Numbered from the stretch's first letter, positions 50,901 through 55,820 are shown. The stretch: 64,000 nt of DNA from Aphrocallistes beatrix (GCA_963281255.1 OY725495.1:2170001-2234000); one strand, 5' to 3'. The notes: generated by a model from the sequence alone, not told the origin. Made by a program: numbers and translations.

Positions 50901-51914
50901 GTGCGTTTCGTTTGATTGCGTTGCTCGGACCGCTTTGTATCCGCCGGAGGGGTCCTTCAATAAAATTATTCAACCCTCGAAAAAAACCCTATAAAAGTAA
51001 TAAAGTGGATTTATTAACAAATATCATAAATTCAAGTGTAAGAATATTTATATTTGAATTAACACAACCGAAAATACCTATCAATAAAACTTATGCCTCA
51101 AATATGTATTCTCATGAATTTAATTATCAACCTATGATACTTTGTGTTAGTGCCAATCATATATAATGACCGTGACTAAGTTGCATTAGGAATCGAAGTT
51201 TGATAATTACTAAACTCGGGGTAAGAAATTAAGTTGACACTCACAAAAAATGAGCAATATGGATGTATAGATTACGAAGTTCTAATAAAAAATAGAGTAT
51301 TTCTTATAGTTAGAGTCCACATTTCTTTATGAATAGATCCACTTACTCTATTTGTAGATTTACGTGGTGATCGTAGGCCTTTTTGTCCGAATACTGTATT
51401 TTATATATATACAGTATTTAACAATAATAGTAGCCCCAAATAATCACCCAAGAAACTATTAGAGTATATAGGGTATCTGAGACGAATATATTCTCACTAA
51501 ATATCAAGTCTAATAACTATTCTACAAATGATGATAACATCGATTACCAAAAATGAAGATTAATCATTAAATCATTAACAATCAAGACACATCCAATCTT
51601 AAAGAATGTAGAAATAAGATTAAAGAGATATACAATAATAGCGCTGATGAGTCATTACACAATTATATGAATAATAAATATAGAATCAGCATACGTATTT
51701 AACCAAATGCAAGATTATATTCTAAAAATCATTTTTTGAAACAAAATGATGCAAATATTTAAAATCGATAAAATACCTGGATAAATTTTAATCCAATCAG
51801 TTTATATCCTCTTTGTTCAAATCGCTTCATTATTTCAGATATTAATCCCCTCTGTACACCATCTGGTTTGACCATTATAAAAGTGCGTTCGCCTTTTTTC
51901 TCTTTTGTTGCCAT
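5815..51914 (-). CDS. NDK: Nucleoside diphosphate kinase gene, three exons
   Basis: NDPK transfers the gamma phosphate from ATP to nucleoside diphosphates through a phosphohistidine; group I enzymes are mainly cytosolic hexamers. Joining 51777-51914, 7998-8159 and 5815-5988 gives 157 aa (family usually about 152). Residues matching human NME1 with a constant offset of four are K16, Y56, R92, T98, R109, N119 and catalytic H122 (in NICHGSDS), plus P100, the Kpn-loop proline. All are present, with no internal stop. Both introns are phase 0 and GT..AG. Intron 2 is about 2.0 kb; intron 1 is about 43.6 kb and packed with TEs. No exact AATAAA occurs in the first 170 bases after the stop. The gene looks functional. 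Confidence 0.93.
6433..6641. repeat. 29-base perfect inverted repeat with tandem core
   Basis: Arms 6433-6461 and 6613-6641 are perfect reverse complements. Between them are several imperfect repeats of aattacgtactaatgatg. The right arm abuts a Tc1 transposase fragment, so this may be part of the subterminal region of a decayed Tc1 element. Confidence 0.7.
6642..6700 (+). pseudogene. Tc1 transposase N-terminal fragment
   Basis: Translation gives [20 protein letters not shown], the start of the first helix-turn-helix of Tc1-family transposases (KTKELS.DVRD.IV.L...G). The following bases keep traces of the next helix, but frame and sequence decay by about 6760. No catalytic domain follows. Confidence 0.5.
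6858..6932 (+). mobile_element. Helitron-like GC-rich 3' end, degenerate
   Basis: gggcgcctccggcgg... followed by aagcgaagcgggcttg is a mutated copy of the GC-rich end shared by about ten repeats in this window (best copies end at 11090 and 49612). Only the end is kept. Confidence 0.45.
7998..8159 (-). CDS. NDK: NDPK exon 2
   Basis: 54 codons from [19 protein letters not shown] to LLLGETDP, bounded by AG at 8160-8161 (acceptor side, plus-strand ct) and GT at 7996-7997. It carries Y56, the [11 protein letters not shown] block, R92, T98 and P100. It joins exon 1 exactly between the Gln and Ala/Ser that are adjacent in other NDPKs. It is too small to be obvious in an open-frame scan. A 146-bp MITE sits only about 60 bp upstream of its acceptor. 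Confidence 0.92.
8222..8367. mobile_element. MITE with TIR cagtcgactc, TA target
   Basis: 146 bp beginning cagtcgactctgcttaatag and ending in a shorter complement (ccactg), flanked by TA. It matches the cleaner 177-bp copy at 36551-36727. It lies just upstream of the NDPK exon 2 acceptor. TA target and CAG terminus point to Tc1/mariner (pogo-like). Confidence 0.75.
8455..8505. repeat. Perfect 20-base hairpin
   Basis: Arms 8455-8474 and 8486-8505 are perfect reverse complements with an 11-base loop. It lies just before the hAT transposase remains; no clear role. Confidence 0.8.
8530..10269 (+). pseudogene. hAT transposase relic, ZMYM1/DUF4371-like
   Basis: Domain text in order: [15 protein letters not shown] (about 8580; the first Asp region of the hAT RNase-H fold), [16 protein letters not shown] (about 8785), [16 protein letters not shown] (about 8860), [10 protein letters not shown] (about 9050), and the C-terminal dimerisation block [20 protein letters not shown] (about 9855), then [11 protein letters not shown]. 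Frames change near 8650-8740, 8940, 9550 and 9940, so it is not functional. The 3' end, ctggctacgccactg, closes at 10269. A matching 5' terminus was not found. A non-TE ZMYM-type host gene is unlikely given the breaks and terminus. Confidence 0.85.
10274..10714. mobile_element. Foldback MITE, TA-type, 5' end lost
   Basis: Arms about 10274-10396 and 10568-10690 are long imperfect inverted repeats. The right terminus (cgaacacttttgttcaggcag, then TA) resembles the ends of the 475-bp MITE at 50070-50544. The left terminus is replaced by the hAT 3' end at 10269, so a truncation or junction occurred there. Confidence 0.6.
10717..11090 (+). mobile_element. Helitron-like non-autonomous repeat (subfamily A)
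   Basis: Starts in a TA run with ctgtaacgaattgatt, passes through gatttttggcatgtgggag and gatgactcatcac, and ends in a GC-rich block with a small hairpin (gacac/gtgtc) and aagcgaagcgcgcttg. The same order of blocks recurs, often reversed, at 18956, 20966, 46568 and elsewhere. The class is inferred from the 3' hairpin, lack of TIRs and the empty-site comparison at 48694-49614. Confidence 0.6.
11093..11637. mobile_element. Mariner-like MITE (cgagggtc terminus)
   Basis: Left end after TA is cgagggtcactcgataag, a typical mariner terminus. Inverted arms of about 130 bp (11093-11225 and 11510-11637) share gcctggaxtaG..gttgcttcc. The right terminus is shortened and runs into the Tigger insertion at 11641. 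No transposase is visible. Confidence 0.6.
11649..12007. mobile_element. hAT MITE inside the Tigger TIR
   Basis: 359 bp starting cagtgtttctcaacc and ending ggttgagaaccactg. It is flanked by a perfect 8-base duplication ctgtagac (11641-11648 and 12008-12015), the hallmark of hAT insertion. The duplicated octamer is the outermost part of the Tigger TIR. No coding capacity. Confidence 0.9.
13414..14184. mobile_element. Foldback MITE, cagggtggctcataag family, copy 1
   Basis: 771 bp, TA on both sides (13412-13413, 14185-14186), with inverted arms of about 200 bp at each end. Copies 2 and 3 lie at 26240-27016 and 48020-49711. TA target and CAGGGTG terminus suggest mariner-type mobilisation. It is nested in the Kolobok element, which is nested in Tigger. 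Confidence 0.88.
14185..14751 (+). other. Kolobok 5' region with acidic open frame
   Basis: An open frame at 14398-14670 begins [18 protein letters not shown] and is rich in Asp, Glu and Ser, with no domain I recognise. Its place upstream of the transposase suggests an N-terminal exon or an accessory acidic region of the Kolobok gene, but no splice pair was confirmed. Confidence 0.35.
14752..15008. repeat. Simple repeat, (TCAATTCAAA)n-like
   Basis: About 250 bp of variable 5-10-base units such as tcaat, tcaaa and ttcaat. It creates a low-complexity open frame of Ser, Ile, Gln and Asn that should not be read as a gene. Confidence 0.85.
15230..17412 (+). pseudogene. Kolobok transposase with C-terminal PHD finger, broken
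   Basis: Reads CQFCHH...CEHC (zinc-binding pairs, about 15430-15520), then the catalytic core with [20 protein letters not shown] (candidate Asp codon 15856-15858), [17 protein letters not shown] (second Asp, about 16180-16200) and [13 protein letters not shown]. After frame changes near 16310 come [15 protein letters not shown] and [12 protein letters not shown] (candidate Glu, about 16842), then [20 protein letters not shown]. It ends in a PHD-type finger: CGVCGEEE, then in another frame [12 protein letters not shown] and WVCDKC with the stop at about 17412. This is the Mutator-like/Kolobok transposase type. A frameshift near 15415 and others make it non-functional. Confidence 0.85.
17413..18128. 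other. Kolobok 3' noncoding region
   Basis: AT-rich sequence between the transposase stop and the right TIR; it includes a short ttctatcattttgtgta repeat near 17450-17495. No gene seen. Confidence 0.6.
18910..19300 (+). mobile_element. Helitron-like pieces, head to head
   Basis: 18912-18954 holds the reverse complement of a subfamily A start (ttactattaaaactcgatt followed by tttg repeats). From 18956 the body runs forward (ctgtaacgaatttattgaag, ttttggcatgtgggagtc) and fades by about 19300 without a GC-rich end. The junction directly beside the Tigger TIR suggests rearrangement or that Tigger entered an older copy. Confidence 0.5.
19301..19690. other. Unassigned AT-rich stretch
   Basis: No coding sequence, TIR or repeat partner recognised. 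Confidence 0.5.
19700..19935 (-). mobile_element. Helitron-like repeat, 3' part
   Basis: Reverse-oriented GC-rich end (ggctggcggacactgtgtcc) followed by ttaattataagggaaataac and tgatgacgtcataac, as in the other copies. The 5' end is missing. Confidence 0.55.
19936..20324. other. Unassigned stretch
   Basis: No gene or repeat recognised. Confidence 0.4.
20325..20857. repeat. Inverted repeat, left arm (partner 23178-23747)
   Basis: From cggactgtcccctctccctc to gccaatagagtgggggta this is an imperfect reverse complement of 23178-23747; both contain atgacgtcat and ggttctatg blocks. The arms flank a 2.3-kb block with a Helitron-like copy, two MITEs and a Kolobok relic. Part of the unit also occurs a third time at 25690-25853. 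Family not recognised. Confidence 0.75.
20966..21522 (-). mobile_element. Helitron-like non-autonomous repeat, full subfamily A copy
   Basis: On the minus strand it starts ccttactattaaaactcg, passes a tttgttt and TA run, ctgtaacgaattgattgaag and ttttggcatgtgggtct, and finishes with a gacatgaagtgtc-type hairpin and caagcgaagcgcgc. This is the most complete subfamily A copy and shows both ends in one piece. Confidence 0.65.
21587..21860. mobile_element. Pogo-like MITE, TIR cagtag.acgtcagttatcc
   Basis: 274 bp with 24-base near-perfect TIRs (left cagtagaacgtcagttatcc, right its complement with one change) and TA on both sides. No coding capacity. Confidence 0.9.
21866..23070 (-). pseudogene. 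Second Kolobok-type transposase relic (C-terminal half)
   Basis: Reading leftwards from 23070: [19 protein letters not shown], then [20 protein letters not shown] (the catalytic-Glu block), [20 protein letters not shown] and a basic tail [11 protein letters not shown]; a MITE (22095-22540) interrupts. Left of it is a PHD-like remnant ([20 protein letters not shown]). The order Glu block, AxAVxxFN block, basic linker, PHD matches the Kolobok transposase at 15230-17412, but sequence similarity is low, so it is a different family. Frames change several times. The N-terminal half is absent. Confidence 0.75.
22095..22540. mobile_element. Pogo-like MITE, cagtcgaacctg/taacggccac family, copy 1
   Basis: 446 bp, TA on both sides, subterminal arrays of tataacggccatcacctg-like units. 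TIRs cagtcgaacctg and, on the other strand, cagtggaacgaacctg. Copy 2 is 40239-42575; a fragment lies at 55724-55820. It splits the second Kolobok relic. Confidence 0.88.
23178..23747. repeat. Inverted repeat, right arm (partner 20325-20857)
   Basis: Imperfect reverse complement of 20325-20857. Its right part (from about 23593) is also the outer part of the foldback at 23593-25853, so one unit takes part in two inverted pairings. Confidence 0.75.
23593..25853. repeat. Foldback: about 830-bp inverted arms
   Basis: Arms about 23593-24420 and 25019-25853 are imperfect reverse complements (shared blocks include gcaatctcacgatat, tgtcctcctcgatatacc and ttgagcgacgtgtttt). The spacer of about 600 bp has an actactcatcaatcat microsatellite-like run near 24505-24570. 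No transposase or clear TSD. It may be a foldback transposon or a segmental inverted duplication. Confidence 0.75.
25866..27161 (-). mobile_element. hAT 5' part, left-arm duplicate
   Basis: Reverse-strand copy of the start of the hAT at 31442-33326. Its terminus is caggggctttcaacc (complement ending at 27161), and the neighbouring octamer is ggttagag on that strand (27162-27169). It keeps the ATG of MAGKS, which is ATA in the right-arm copy; both arms share the in-frame TGA a few codons later. The palindrome cuts it off at 25866. A MITE is inserted in it. Confidence 0.8.
26240..27016. mobile_element. Foldback MITE, cagggtg family, copy 2
   Basis: 777 bp with cagggtgcggaataag at the left and the complementary ccaccctg at the right; TA at the left, altered at the right. 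The right arm of the palindrome lacks it and provides the empty site (ctcaatatacgcac), so it arrived after the inverted duplication. Confidence 0.88.
28226..30427. mobile_element. Ty3/Gypsy fossil pair around the palindrome centre
   Basis: On the plus strand, 28226-29793 carries remains of gag/protease-like sequence and the N-terminal side of reverse transcriptase ([18 protein letters not shown], about 29285-29345). A shorter reversed copy occupies about 29868-30427. The two meet at the palindrome centre. Both are broken in many places and lack a recognisable LTR pair. Old; age not measurable here. Confidence 0.75.
31442..33326 (+). mobile_element. hAT element, BED-finger (ZBED5/SCAND3-like), broken
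   Basis: Starts caggggcattcaacctggg and ends gactgaaccctg at 33326, followed by octamer ggttagag (33327-33334). The same octamer precedes the 5' terminus in the palindrome's other arm, proving an 8-bp target duplication, as expected for hAT. The coding remnant shows a BED finger ([11 protein letters not shown]...[10 protein letters not shown]), [35 protein letters not shown] and a hAT core trace. There are several stops and frame changes, the start codon is ATA, and the C-terminal dimerisation domain is missing. Confidence 0.85.
33338..35930 (+). mobile_element. Ty3/Gypsy fossil with gag, protease, RT and integrase traces
   Basis: A possible 5' LTR runs about 33340-33622 (TGT...ACA ends, AT-rich), though no second LTR was found. 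Then come gag-like text ([19 protein letters not shown] region, about 33715), a CCHC-knuckle region near 34100, an aspartic-protease region ([14 protein letters not shown], about 34275-34320), RT text ([19 protein letters not shown], about 35240) and the integrase zinc region ([11 protein letters not shown], about 35800). Broken in many places and truncated after 35930. Family order is Ty3/Gypsy. Confidence 0.8.
36070..36460. mobile_element. Helitron-like body fragments with perfect hairpin
   Basis: Blocks ttggcaatggctccacta, aaggctgaaattttaatag and cgactcatcatggaattatg are shared with the subfamily A repeats, here rearranged. 36246-36265 and 36276-36295 are perfect 20-base inverted repeats around a 10-base loop. 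No ends preserved. Confidence 0.5.
36551..36727. mobile_element. MITE with perfect 26-bp TIRs
   Basis: 177 bp, starts cagtcgactccgcttaatag; its last 26 bases are the exact complement of the first 26. TA on both sides. Same family as 8222-8367. The perfect TIRs suggest a recent copy. Confidence 0.92.
36730..37639. other. Unassigned AT-rich stretch
   Basis: No gene, TIR or repeat partner recognised. Confidence 0.5.
37640..37785 (-). mobile_element. Helitron-like 3' end, degenerate
   Basis: acgcgcttcgattgcatgtg, then a gacac/gtgtcc hairpin and a block ending in aacatctctaaatacgtctg match the GC-rich end and adjoining body of the family, on the minus strand. Confidence 0.5.
37786..38480 (+). 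pseudogene. hAT transposase C-terminal relic
   Basis: [19 protein letters not shown] near 37825 and the dimerisation block [20 protein letters not shown] near 38305 are typical of hAT transposases. Stops and frame changes separate them. No termini found. It differs from the other hAT relics here, so it is a third hAT lineage. Confidence 0.7.
38531..40208 (-). mobile_element. Tigger/pogo element copy 2, uninterrupted
   Basis: 1678 bp with TIRs cagtagacactcgcaaac at both ends and TA at 38529-38530 and 40209-40210. It is very similar to copy 1 and supplies empty sites for both insertions there (single TTAA, intact terminus). Confidence 0.92.
38881..39985 (-). pseudogene. Tigger/pogo transposase, copy 2
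   Basis: ATG at 39985 starts the same HTH region as copy 1. After the shared junction near 39840, the long frame 39789-38881 contains [16 protein letters not shown] and LQPLDAGVI with 31 residues between the second and third Asp. A 4-base deletion near 38895 relative to copy 1 ([10 protein letters not shown]) shifts the frame. A deletion near 38675-38690 removes the segment that in copy 1 encodes QTKISDFF. Not functional, but the catalytic core is clean. Confidence 0.9.
40239..42575. mobile_element. Pogo-like MITE, taacggccac family, copy 2, with TTAA insertion
   Basis: TIRs cagtcgaacctgctataacg and the complement ending tacaggttccactg, TA on both sides. Without the nested 1.94-kb element it would be about 0.4 kb, like copy 1 (22095-22540). 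Confidence 0.88.
40449..42388. mobile_element. TTAA-target DNA element, ggataccgccc TIR
   Basis: 1940 bp flanked by TTAA (40445-40448 and 42389-42392). TIRs ggataccgcccacgaaaaa and complement ggataccgccctcgaaaaa. The empty site is seen in MITE copy 1. A 95-codon frame at 41782-42069 (minus) is Lys-rich with no domain I know. Probably non-autonomous; Kolobok or piggyBac mobilisation is possible from TTAA alone. Confidence 0.85.
42577..43057. other. Unassigned stretch
   Basis: Contains a short GC-richer piece (about 42600-42690) and a scrap of Helitron-like body near 42740-42790. No gene. Confidence 0.4.
43066..44858. mobile_element. hAT-ended element carrying a Tc1 transposase
   Basis: Begins cagtggttctcaaccac, ends attgagaaccactg, with a perfect 8-base duplication atctagtg (43058-43065 and 44859-44866). 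Inside lies no hAT transposase but a decayed Tc1 gene (about 43703-44680), a GC-rich block (about 43316-43460) and filler. The Tc1 most likely inserted into a non-autonomous hAT; its own TIRs were not found. Confidence 0.8.
43703..44680 (+). pseudogene. Tc1-type transposase relic (DD34E)
   Basis: Starts [16 protein letters not shown], then [20 protein letters not shown] (second HTH), [33 protein letters not shown] (first Asp), [20 protein letters not shown] (second Asp) and [14 protein letters not shown] (Glu). There are 34 residues between the second Asp and the Glu, as in Tc1. Frames change around 43760, 43960, 44120, 44340 and 44500, so it is dead, but all catalytic residues can be seen. 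Confidence 0.85.
44867..46560. other. Unassigned AT-rich stretch
   Basis: No supported gene. Near 45890 the string caagggttcctatttcataacc resembles a decayed hAT terminus, but no partner or duplication was found. Confidence 0.45.
46568..47998 (-). mobile_element. Helitron-like subfamily A copy, interrupted
   Basis: Reverse-oriented: GC-rich end at 46568-46640, body from 47534 (cacattgattaactataagg, tgatgagtcatcattttttg, ttctacgcctggcag) to aatcgagttttaatagtagg at about 47998. The gap is filled by a foldback MITE. Both ends of the family are visible once the insertion is discounted. Confidence 0.65.
46640..47533. mobile_element. Foldback MITE, ggccttattcactaaac terminus
   Basis: About 895 bp with termini ccttattcactaaactactt and the complement, plus long arms made of repeated actta/aagta units. 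It interrupts the Helitron-like copy between its GC-rich end and body. Target duplication is unclear. Superfamily not assigned. Confidence 0.7.
48694..49614 (+). mobile_element. Helitron-like element, subfamily B, in MITE
   Basis: Starts cttatatattaaaatgctag, then a tttgtttg run, cgaattgattgaaa and gtcgtagagatacgaaaatt. It has a 141-bp tandem array and ends with a gcggacac...gtgtccgc hairpin and aagcgaagcgcgcttg. Comparing with uninterrupted MITE copies (..gaggatat|tcgaatta..), the insertion lies between two Ts with no target duplication and no TIRs, as for Helitron/Helentron-type elements. Confidence 0.7.
49097..49500. repeat. 141-bp tandem repeat, about 2.9 copies
   Basis: Unit starts at 49097, 49238 and 49379 with (g/a)ctagaaactagcttccaac and is nearly identical between copies. 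It lies within the Helitron-like subfamily B element. Confidence 0.9.
49712..50069. other. Unassigned AT-rich stretch
   Basis: TATA-rich flanks; no gene recognised. Confidence 0.4.
50070..50544. mobile_element. MITE, cactaaccggacaaaagg terminus
   Basis: 475 bp, TA on both sides; the right end complement reads cactacacgaacaaaagtat. Long internal inverted arms (gattcgaaatcttcacattc and complement). Related to 10274-10714 and to halves at about 61310-61545 and 62375-62470. Confidence 0.8.
50545..51774. other. Unassigned part of intron 1
   Basis: A 119-codon frame at 50807-51166 and its minus shadow have no domain. A degenerate GC-rich Helitron-like end is suspected near 50895-50960. Another MITE-like terminus occurs near 51370-51400 (gcctttttgtccgaatactg). 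No gene. Confidence 0.4.
51777..51914 (-). CDS. NDK: NDPK exon 1 (coding part)
   Basis: 46 codons starting [20 protein letters not shown] and ending in KFIQ, then a GT donor at 51775-51776. [13 protein letters not shown] is the N-terminal NDPK signature. The ATG at 51914-51912 is the first in frame and gives the usual short N-terminus before the signature. Upstream on the minus strand there is a TATA-like run (atatattttt) about 35 bases before the ATG, a possible core promoter. A spliced 5' UTR cannot be excluded. Confidence 0.93.
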
Positions 51915-52627
51915 CGAATACAAAGTGAAAAAATCTATGCTGAATAAAAATATATCTCTAAGATGTTTGCAATAGTTTAACCATATGGAGAATACTAATA
52001 ATGATATTCAATGAAAGAAACTCATGCCGGCGATGTTAAATTTAATTTTATAGTAAATATGTATAAAAATATTTTTTAAAAATAGACTACTAGAGTTAAT
52101 TAAAGTTAGCTATCGGTCAAATGGGTCGATTTTAAATTTTAAAAGTCTTGTTTTGTCAAAGACATGTCAAACTTTTATATTCGACTAAAAACCAAAAACA
52201 CTTTCGTGAGCATTGGGATGTCAAAATTGGCACATGGACCAACAACCTACAAAGGGATCTTTTGAATAATTTCCAATTTCCATTCCGTTGATTTTAAGAG
52301 GCGATTTAAGGTATGGTTCCAATGAGTTCAGACCCCAAATACAAAAATGTTGACACACCACTGGATGGTGACGTCATTGCCATTTTTTCATTATTGGAAA
52401 TTTTAGTTTTGCACATAATTCAGCCACTTCAGGTGATTGAAGCCTGAGAATATAATCTTAGATGTAAATAAATTTGCCCCACAACATTATTCTACTATCC
52501 ACCAAATCAGTTCCCAAGTTATGCCCGCCGCCTCCCCTGATAGCCTCCATCCAGACCGAAGAAGACCTCACGAGTTCGTGTTTCTTCGTTTGCGAGTTCC
52601 CAATTACGAGATGCGAGTGAAAATTAA
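51915..52627. other. NDPK upstream region with Helitron-like scraps
   Basis: This is 5' of the NDPK start on the minus strand and should hold its promoter; only an atatattttt TATA-like run about 35 bases before the ATG was noted. From about 52310 the sequence resembles Helitron-like body (tgacgtcattgccattttt, attcagccacttcaggtgat). Confidence 0.4.
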
Positions 52628-54338
52628 GGTTGGCCTTTCCAATAATAGCTAACTTTTGACTTTTTCAACCGATTCATTTAATTTTTTCAGTGCAGATTTG
52701 AATCGCAGATTTATCTGCAAAACTGCATGAAAAATTAAAATAATTCAAACGATAAAAAATATTTGAATTTTATTTTTAGTAATTTTGACACAAATTTTTT
52801 TATAATTCTCTTTTTATTCCTACTATCAAAATTCTGTCTGTTCATTATGTTCTACTCTTCGAGATCTATCAGAAACCGTTGAGTTTTCGCCGCTATGTTG
52901 AATTTACAAAAAGTTATCAACTTTATAATTGCTGAAAAAAAGGTCTCATAAAATAGGATTTAGTTAAAAATATATATATGTACCTCAATTCCCATTAGTT
53001 TTCAACAGCTTTGGAGTATTAAGATTGGCCTTTCCTATAATAGCTAACTTTTGACTTATTCAACCGATTCATTTAATTTTTTCAGTACAGATTTGAATCG
53101 CAGAGTTATCTGCAAAACTGCATTAATAATAGAAATTACTCAAAAGATAAAAAGTTTTTTTAAAAAATTTGGGCAATTTACAGGGAAAAATCGGAAACAA
53201 TATTCTTACAATCTTTTAGAAACTTTTCAAATTCATTCATAAATCGATAATCTAACTAAAGAACAGACATATTTTTGAAATTTTAAAATTGTTAAAAATT
53301 CACACCAAACACCCGAGGTATTTTATTTTTAGTAATATTGACACTATTTTTTTCATAATTCTCTTATTATTCCTAATATCAAAATTCTGTCCGTTCATTA
53401 TGTTCTACTCTTCGAGATCTATCAGAAACCGTTGTGTTTTCGCCCCTAGGTTGAATTTTCAAAAAGTTATCAACTTTATAATTGCTGAAAAAAATGTCCC
53501 AGAAAATAGGTTTTAAAAATATTTACATATGCCCCTCAATATCCATCCGTATATAACTGCTTTAGAATATAAAATAGCATACAAATATCCATATTCGACA
53601 ACTTATAGCAGTACTAAACTTCAAAATATGGTATATGAAAAATTTTTACCGTCAAAAGTGTGAATAAGTGGTCATTGATGGCTGGACCCCAAAAATAGCC
53701 ACATTCAATAGTGTCCGCCGGAATCCCAGATCAATAACTTTTTTTAACCGTGTCAAATCATTATTTGAATCCTCAATTCGTGTCCCTCATTGAATTTCCA
53801 GCAATCTGATATATATATTGACCATAGTTAGAGAATCTTTTGGATGTCCGTGCATAGCAACGGCCAGGAATTTTTTCACATTCCTGGTCGTTGCTAGGGA
53901 CCCGCAGTCAAAAAATTTCTCCGAATGTGTCCAATATATATATATCAAATTGTTGGAAATTTAATGCTGACCATGAATTGAGGATTCAAATAATGATTTG
54001 ACACGGTTAAAAAAAGTTATTGATCTGGGATTCCGGCGGACACTATTGAATGTGGCTATTTTTGGGGTCCAGCCATCAATGACCACTTATTCACACTTTT
54101 GACGGTATCAAAACTATGATCTGACATGGTTTAAAGAAGTTATTGACATGAGACAAAAATGTGTCCTTCTTTGGGCGACACGAGGTGGTTCAAGTGGCTC
54201 TAAGTGGCAAAATATTGGCTTTGAAATTCTGAAAATCGAAATTGAGTTTTAGAACCCCTTTAGGTATCTAAAAATGGTTTAAAAGGTCTTTTGGTTGATT
54301 TTTGATAAAAAACAAAATTCCCATAGGAAAGGCCAACC
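52628..54338. mobile_element. TTAA-target DNA element, ggttggcctttcc TIR
   Basis: 1711 bp flanked by TTAA (52624-52627 and 54339-54342), TIRs ggttggcctttcc and its exact complement. Its left part contains a direct duplication of about 300 bp (52628 and 53025 both start gg(t/a)tggcctttcc.ataatag), including the TIR, and its right part a 170-bp-armed hairpin. No transposase. Confidence 0.82.
53647..54107. repeat. Large hairpin inside the TTAA element
   Basis: Arms 53647-53816 and about 53934-54107 are near-perfect reverse complements for most of their length (outer 130 bases without visible mismatch). The loop contains a second small hairpin (gcaacggccaggaa and complement, about 53858-53900). 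Confidence 0.88.
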
Positions 54339-54342
54339 TTAA

Positions 54343-55723
54343 GGTGATAGGCCCTCAAATTTGAAAAAATTCTCAGAACCAAATATATTGTAATTTAGTT
54401 TTTATTCATTCTAAGATGTCTAAATAATCCGATAATCAGATATTTTGTCAATCCGATTATTGTTTATGTACTTGTAGCAGGTAAAATCTGGTCTTTCTCA
54501 ATCAAAATATATTAATTTAGATTTTTAAAATTTTCAATTGGCACACATCCGTATGATTACCCTAACTCAAAAAATATTCACATTTTAAACGCAAAAATAT
54601 TGTAAAAAACACTAAATCCTCTGATTAAGCTAGTAGCGAAGCCCGATTTTCAAATAAAAGAAAAGTTTAAAAACTGAAAATTATTTTGTCCCAAAAATTC
54701 CTGAATAAATGACTCGACAAAATATTTTTCAACATAAAAAAATTATTAAAGTTAAAATTGAACAAAATAGCTTCGCTACTAGCTCAACCATTCGCTAATA
54801 ATGATATTTGCACAGTAAAATCAACTTGATCCTAGACAATAGTTAGTTATGACGAACGGCACAACCACGGATATTGTATAGGATTTAGACTTTGAGTGAC
54901 AATAACTTCATTTTTATTCCTAGTTCGCAACTCATATTATGCATTAATTCTTGTACTAACTAGTACTATCCATAAACAGTATAACAATGGTTGAATTAAG
55001 ACTTTGATTTTTTGGGGCTTTGTCTCCTTAAAATGGAATTACATTTGAATGTCTAGCTATCGTGGTTTTCAAGATATGATCCCAACTGATCAAAACACGT
55101 TTCCATAGCAACACTGGAATGTAGCAACACTCCATGAAAAAATTCCAAATTTTTCATGTTAAAACCAATTCACTCTCAGTTCTATGCGAAAGTTTTTATA
55201 ATAAAAATACTTAGAAGTGCCCTTAAACGACCTATGAAAATCACCAAATTTGTCACAAATATAACCTATTGCGCAACCATATAGGACTGTTTCATGATAT
55301 GTTGACTCGCGTGATATATTGACACGCTTATTAGATTATATAGATATCAACCATGGATATTATATTACCGTGATATGTTGACACGGTAAATTAATCGAAT
55401 ATTGTTTATTAGCAGATTTGTTTTGATATATTACCAACTTCAGTGATAATGAAAGCGGGATACGGCGTTGAATTTCGCTTTGACATGGCGAGACACAATA
55501 GAAAGGTATTATACGTAGACTCAAAAAGAATGAGATATAATGGGGGAAATTTCATGCAAAAACGGGACGGTTGGCATGCATTTTCGGTTGTAACGATGCG
55601 ATGCAGCAACAATCTAACTGATGTGCGTTACTACGTACTTATGTTACTGATGCTAGAACTAGTAGATCATCATTCAGAATAGTGAACGTAGTAAATACAT
55701 GTAAGGAGTTCTAAACATGAAGA
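54343..55723. other. Unassigned stretch
   Basis: AT-rich, no supported gene. An 80-codon frame at 55443-55682 starts MIMKAGYGVEFRFDMARHNR; the pattern of aromatic residues loosely recalls a FLYWCH finger, but the required Cys/His set is not present. Around 55280-55395 the motif gatatgttgac recurs several times. Confidence 0.4.
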
Positions 55724-55820
55724 GTGGCCGTTATAGACAGTTTTAGGCCCGCAAGAGACTGGAAAGGATAGCCCGCTGGCTGCGTTGAGCAGGTGATCGC
55801 TATACATAGGTTCAATATTA
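55724..55820. mobile_element. Fragment of the taacggccac MITE
   Basis: Reverse-oriented match to the left interior of the MITE at 22095-22540 (gtggccgttatagacagttt ... gctatacataggttcaatat). No ends. Confidence 0.6.

Larger units (their letters stand above)
8160..51776 (-). other. NDPK intron 1 (about 43.6 kb), TE-filled
   Basis: GT at 51775-51776 and AG at 8160-8161 bound this intron. I found no further host exon in it. Every recognisable coding sequence inside belongs to a transposable element; the elements are listed separately. Confidence 0.85.

Noticed and set aside
50807-51166. 119-codon open frame as a host gene
   Set aside because: Starts in a degenerate Helitron-like end, biased composition, no domain, antisense frame also open; not supported.
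55443-55682. FLYWCH-type zinc finger gene
   Set aside because: Aromatic spacing is suggestive but the metal-binding Cys/His set is incomplete; left unassigned.
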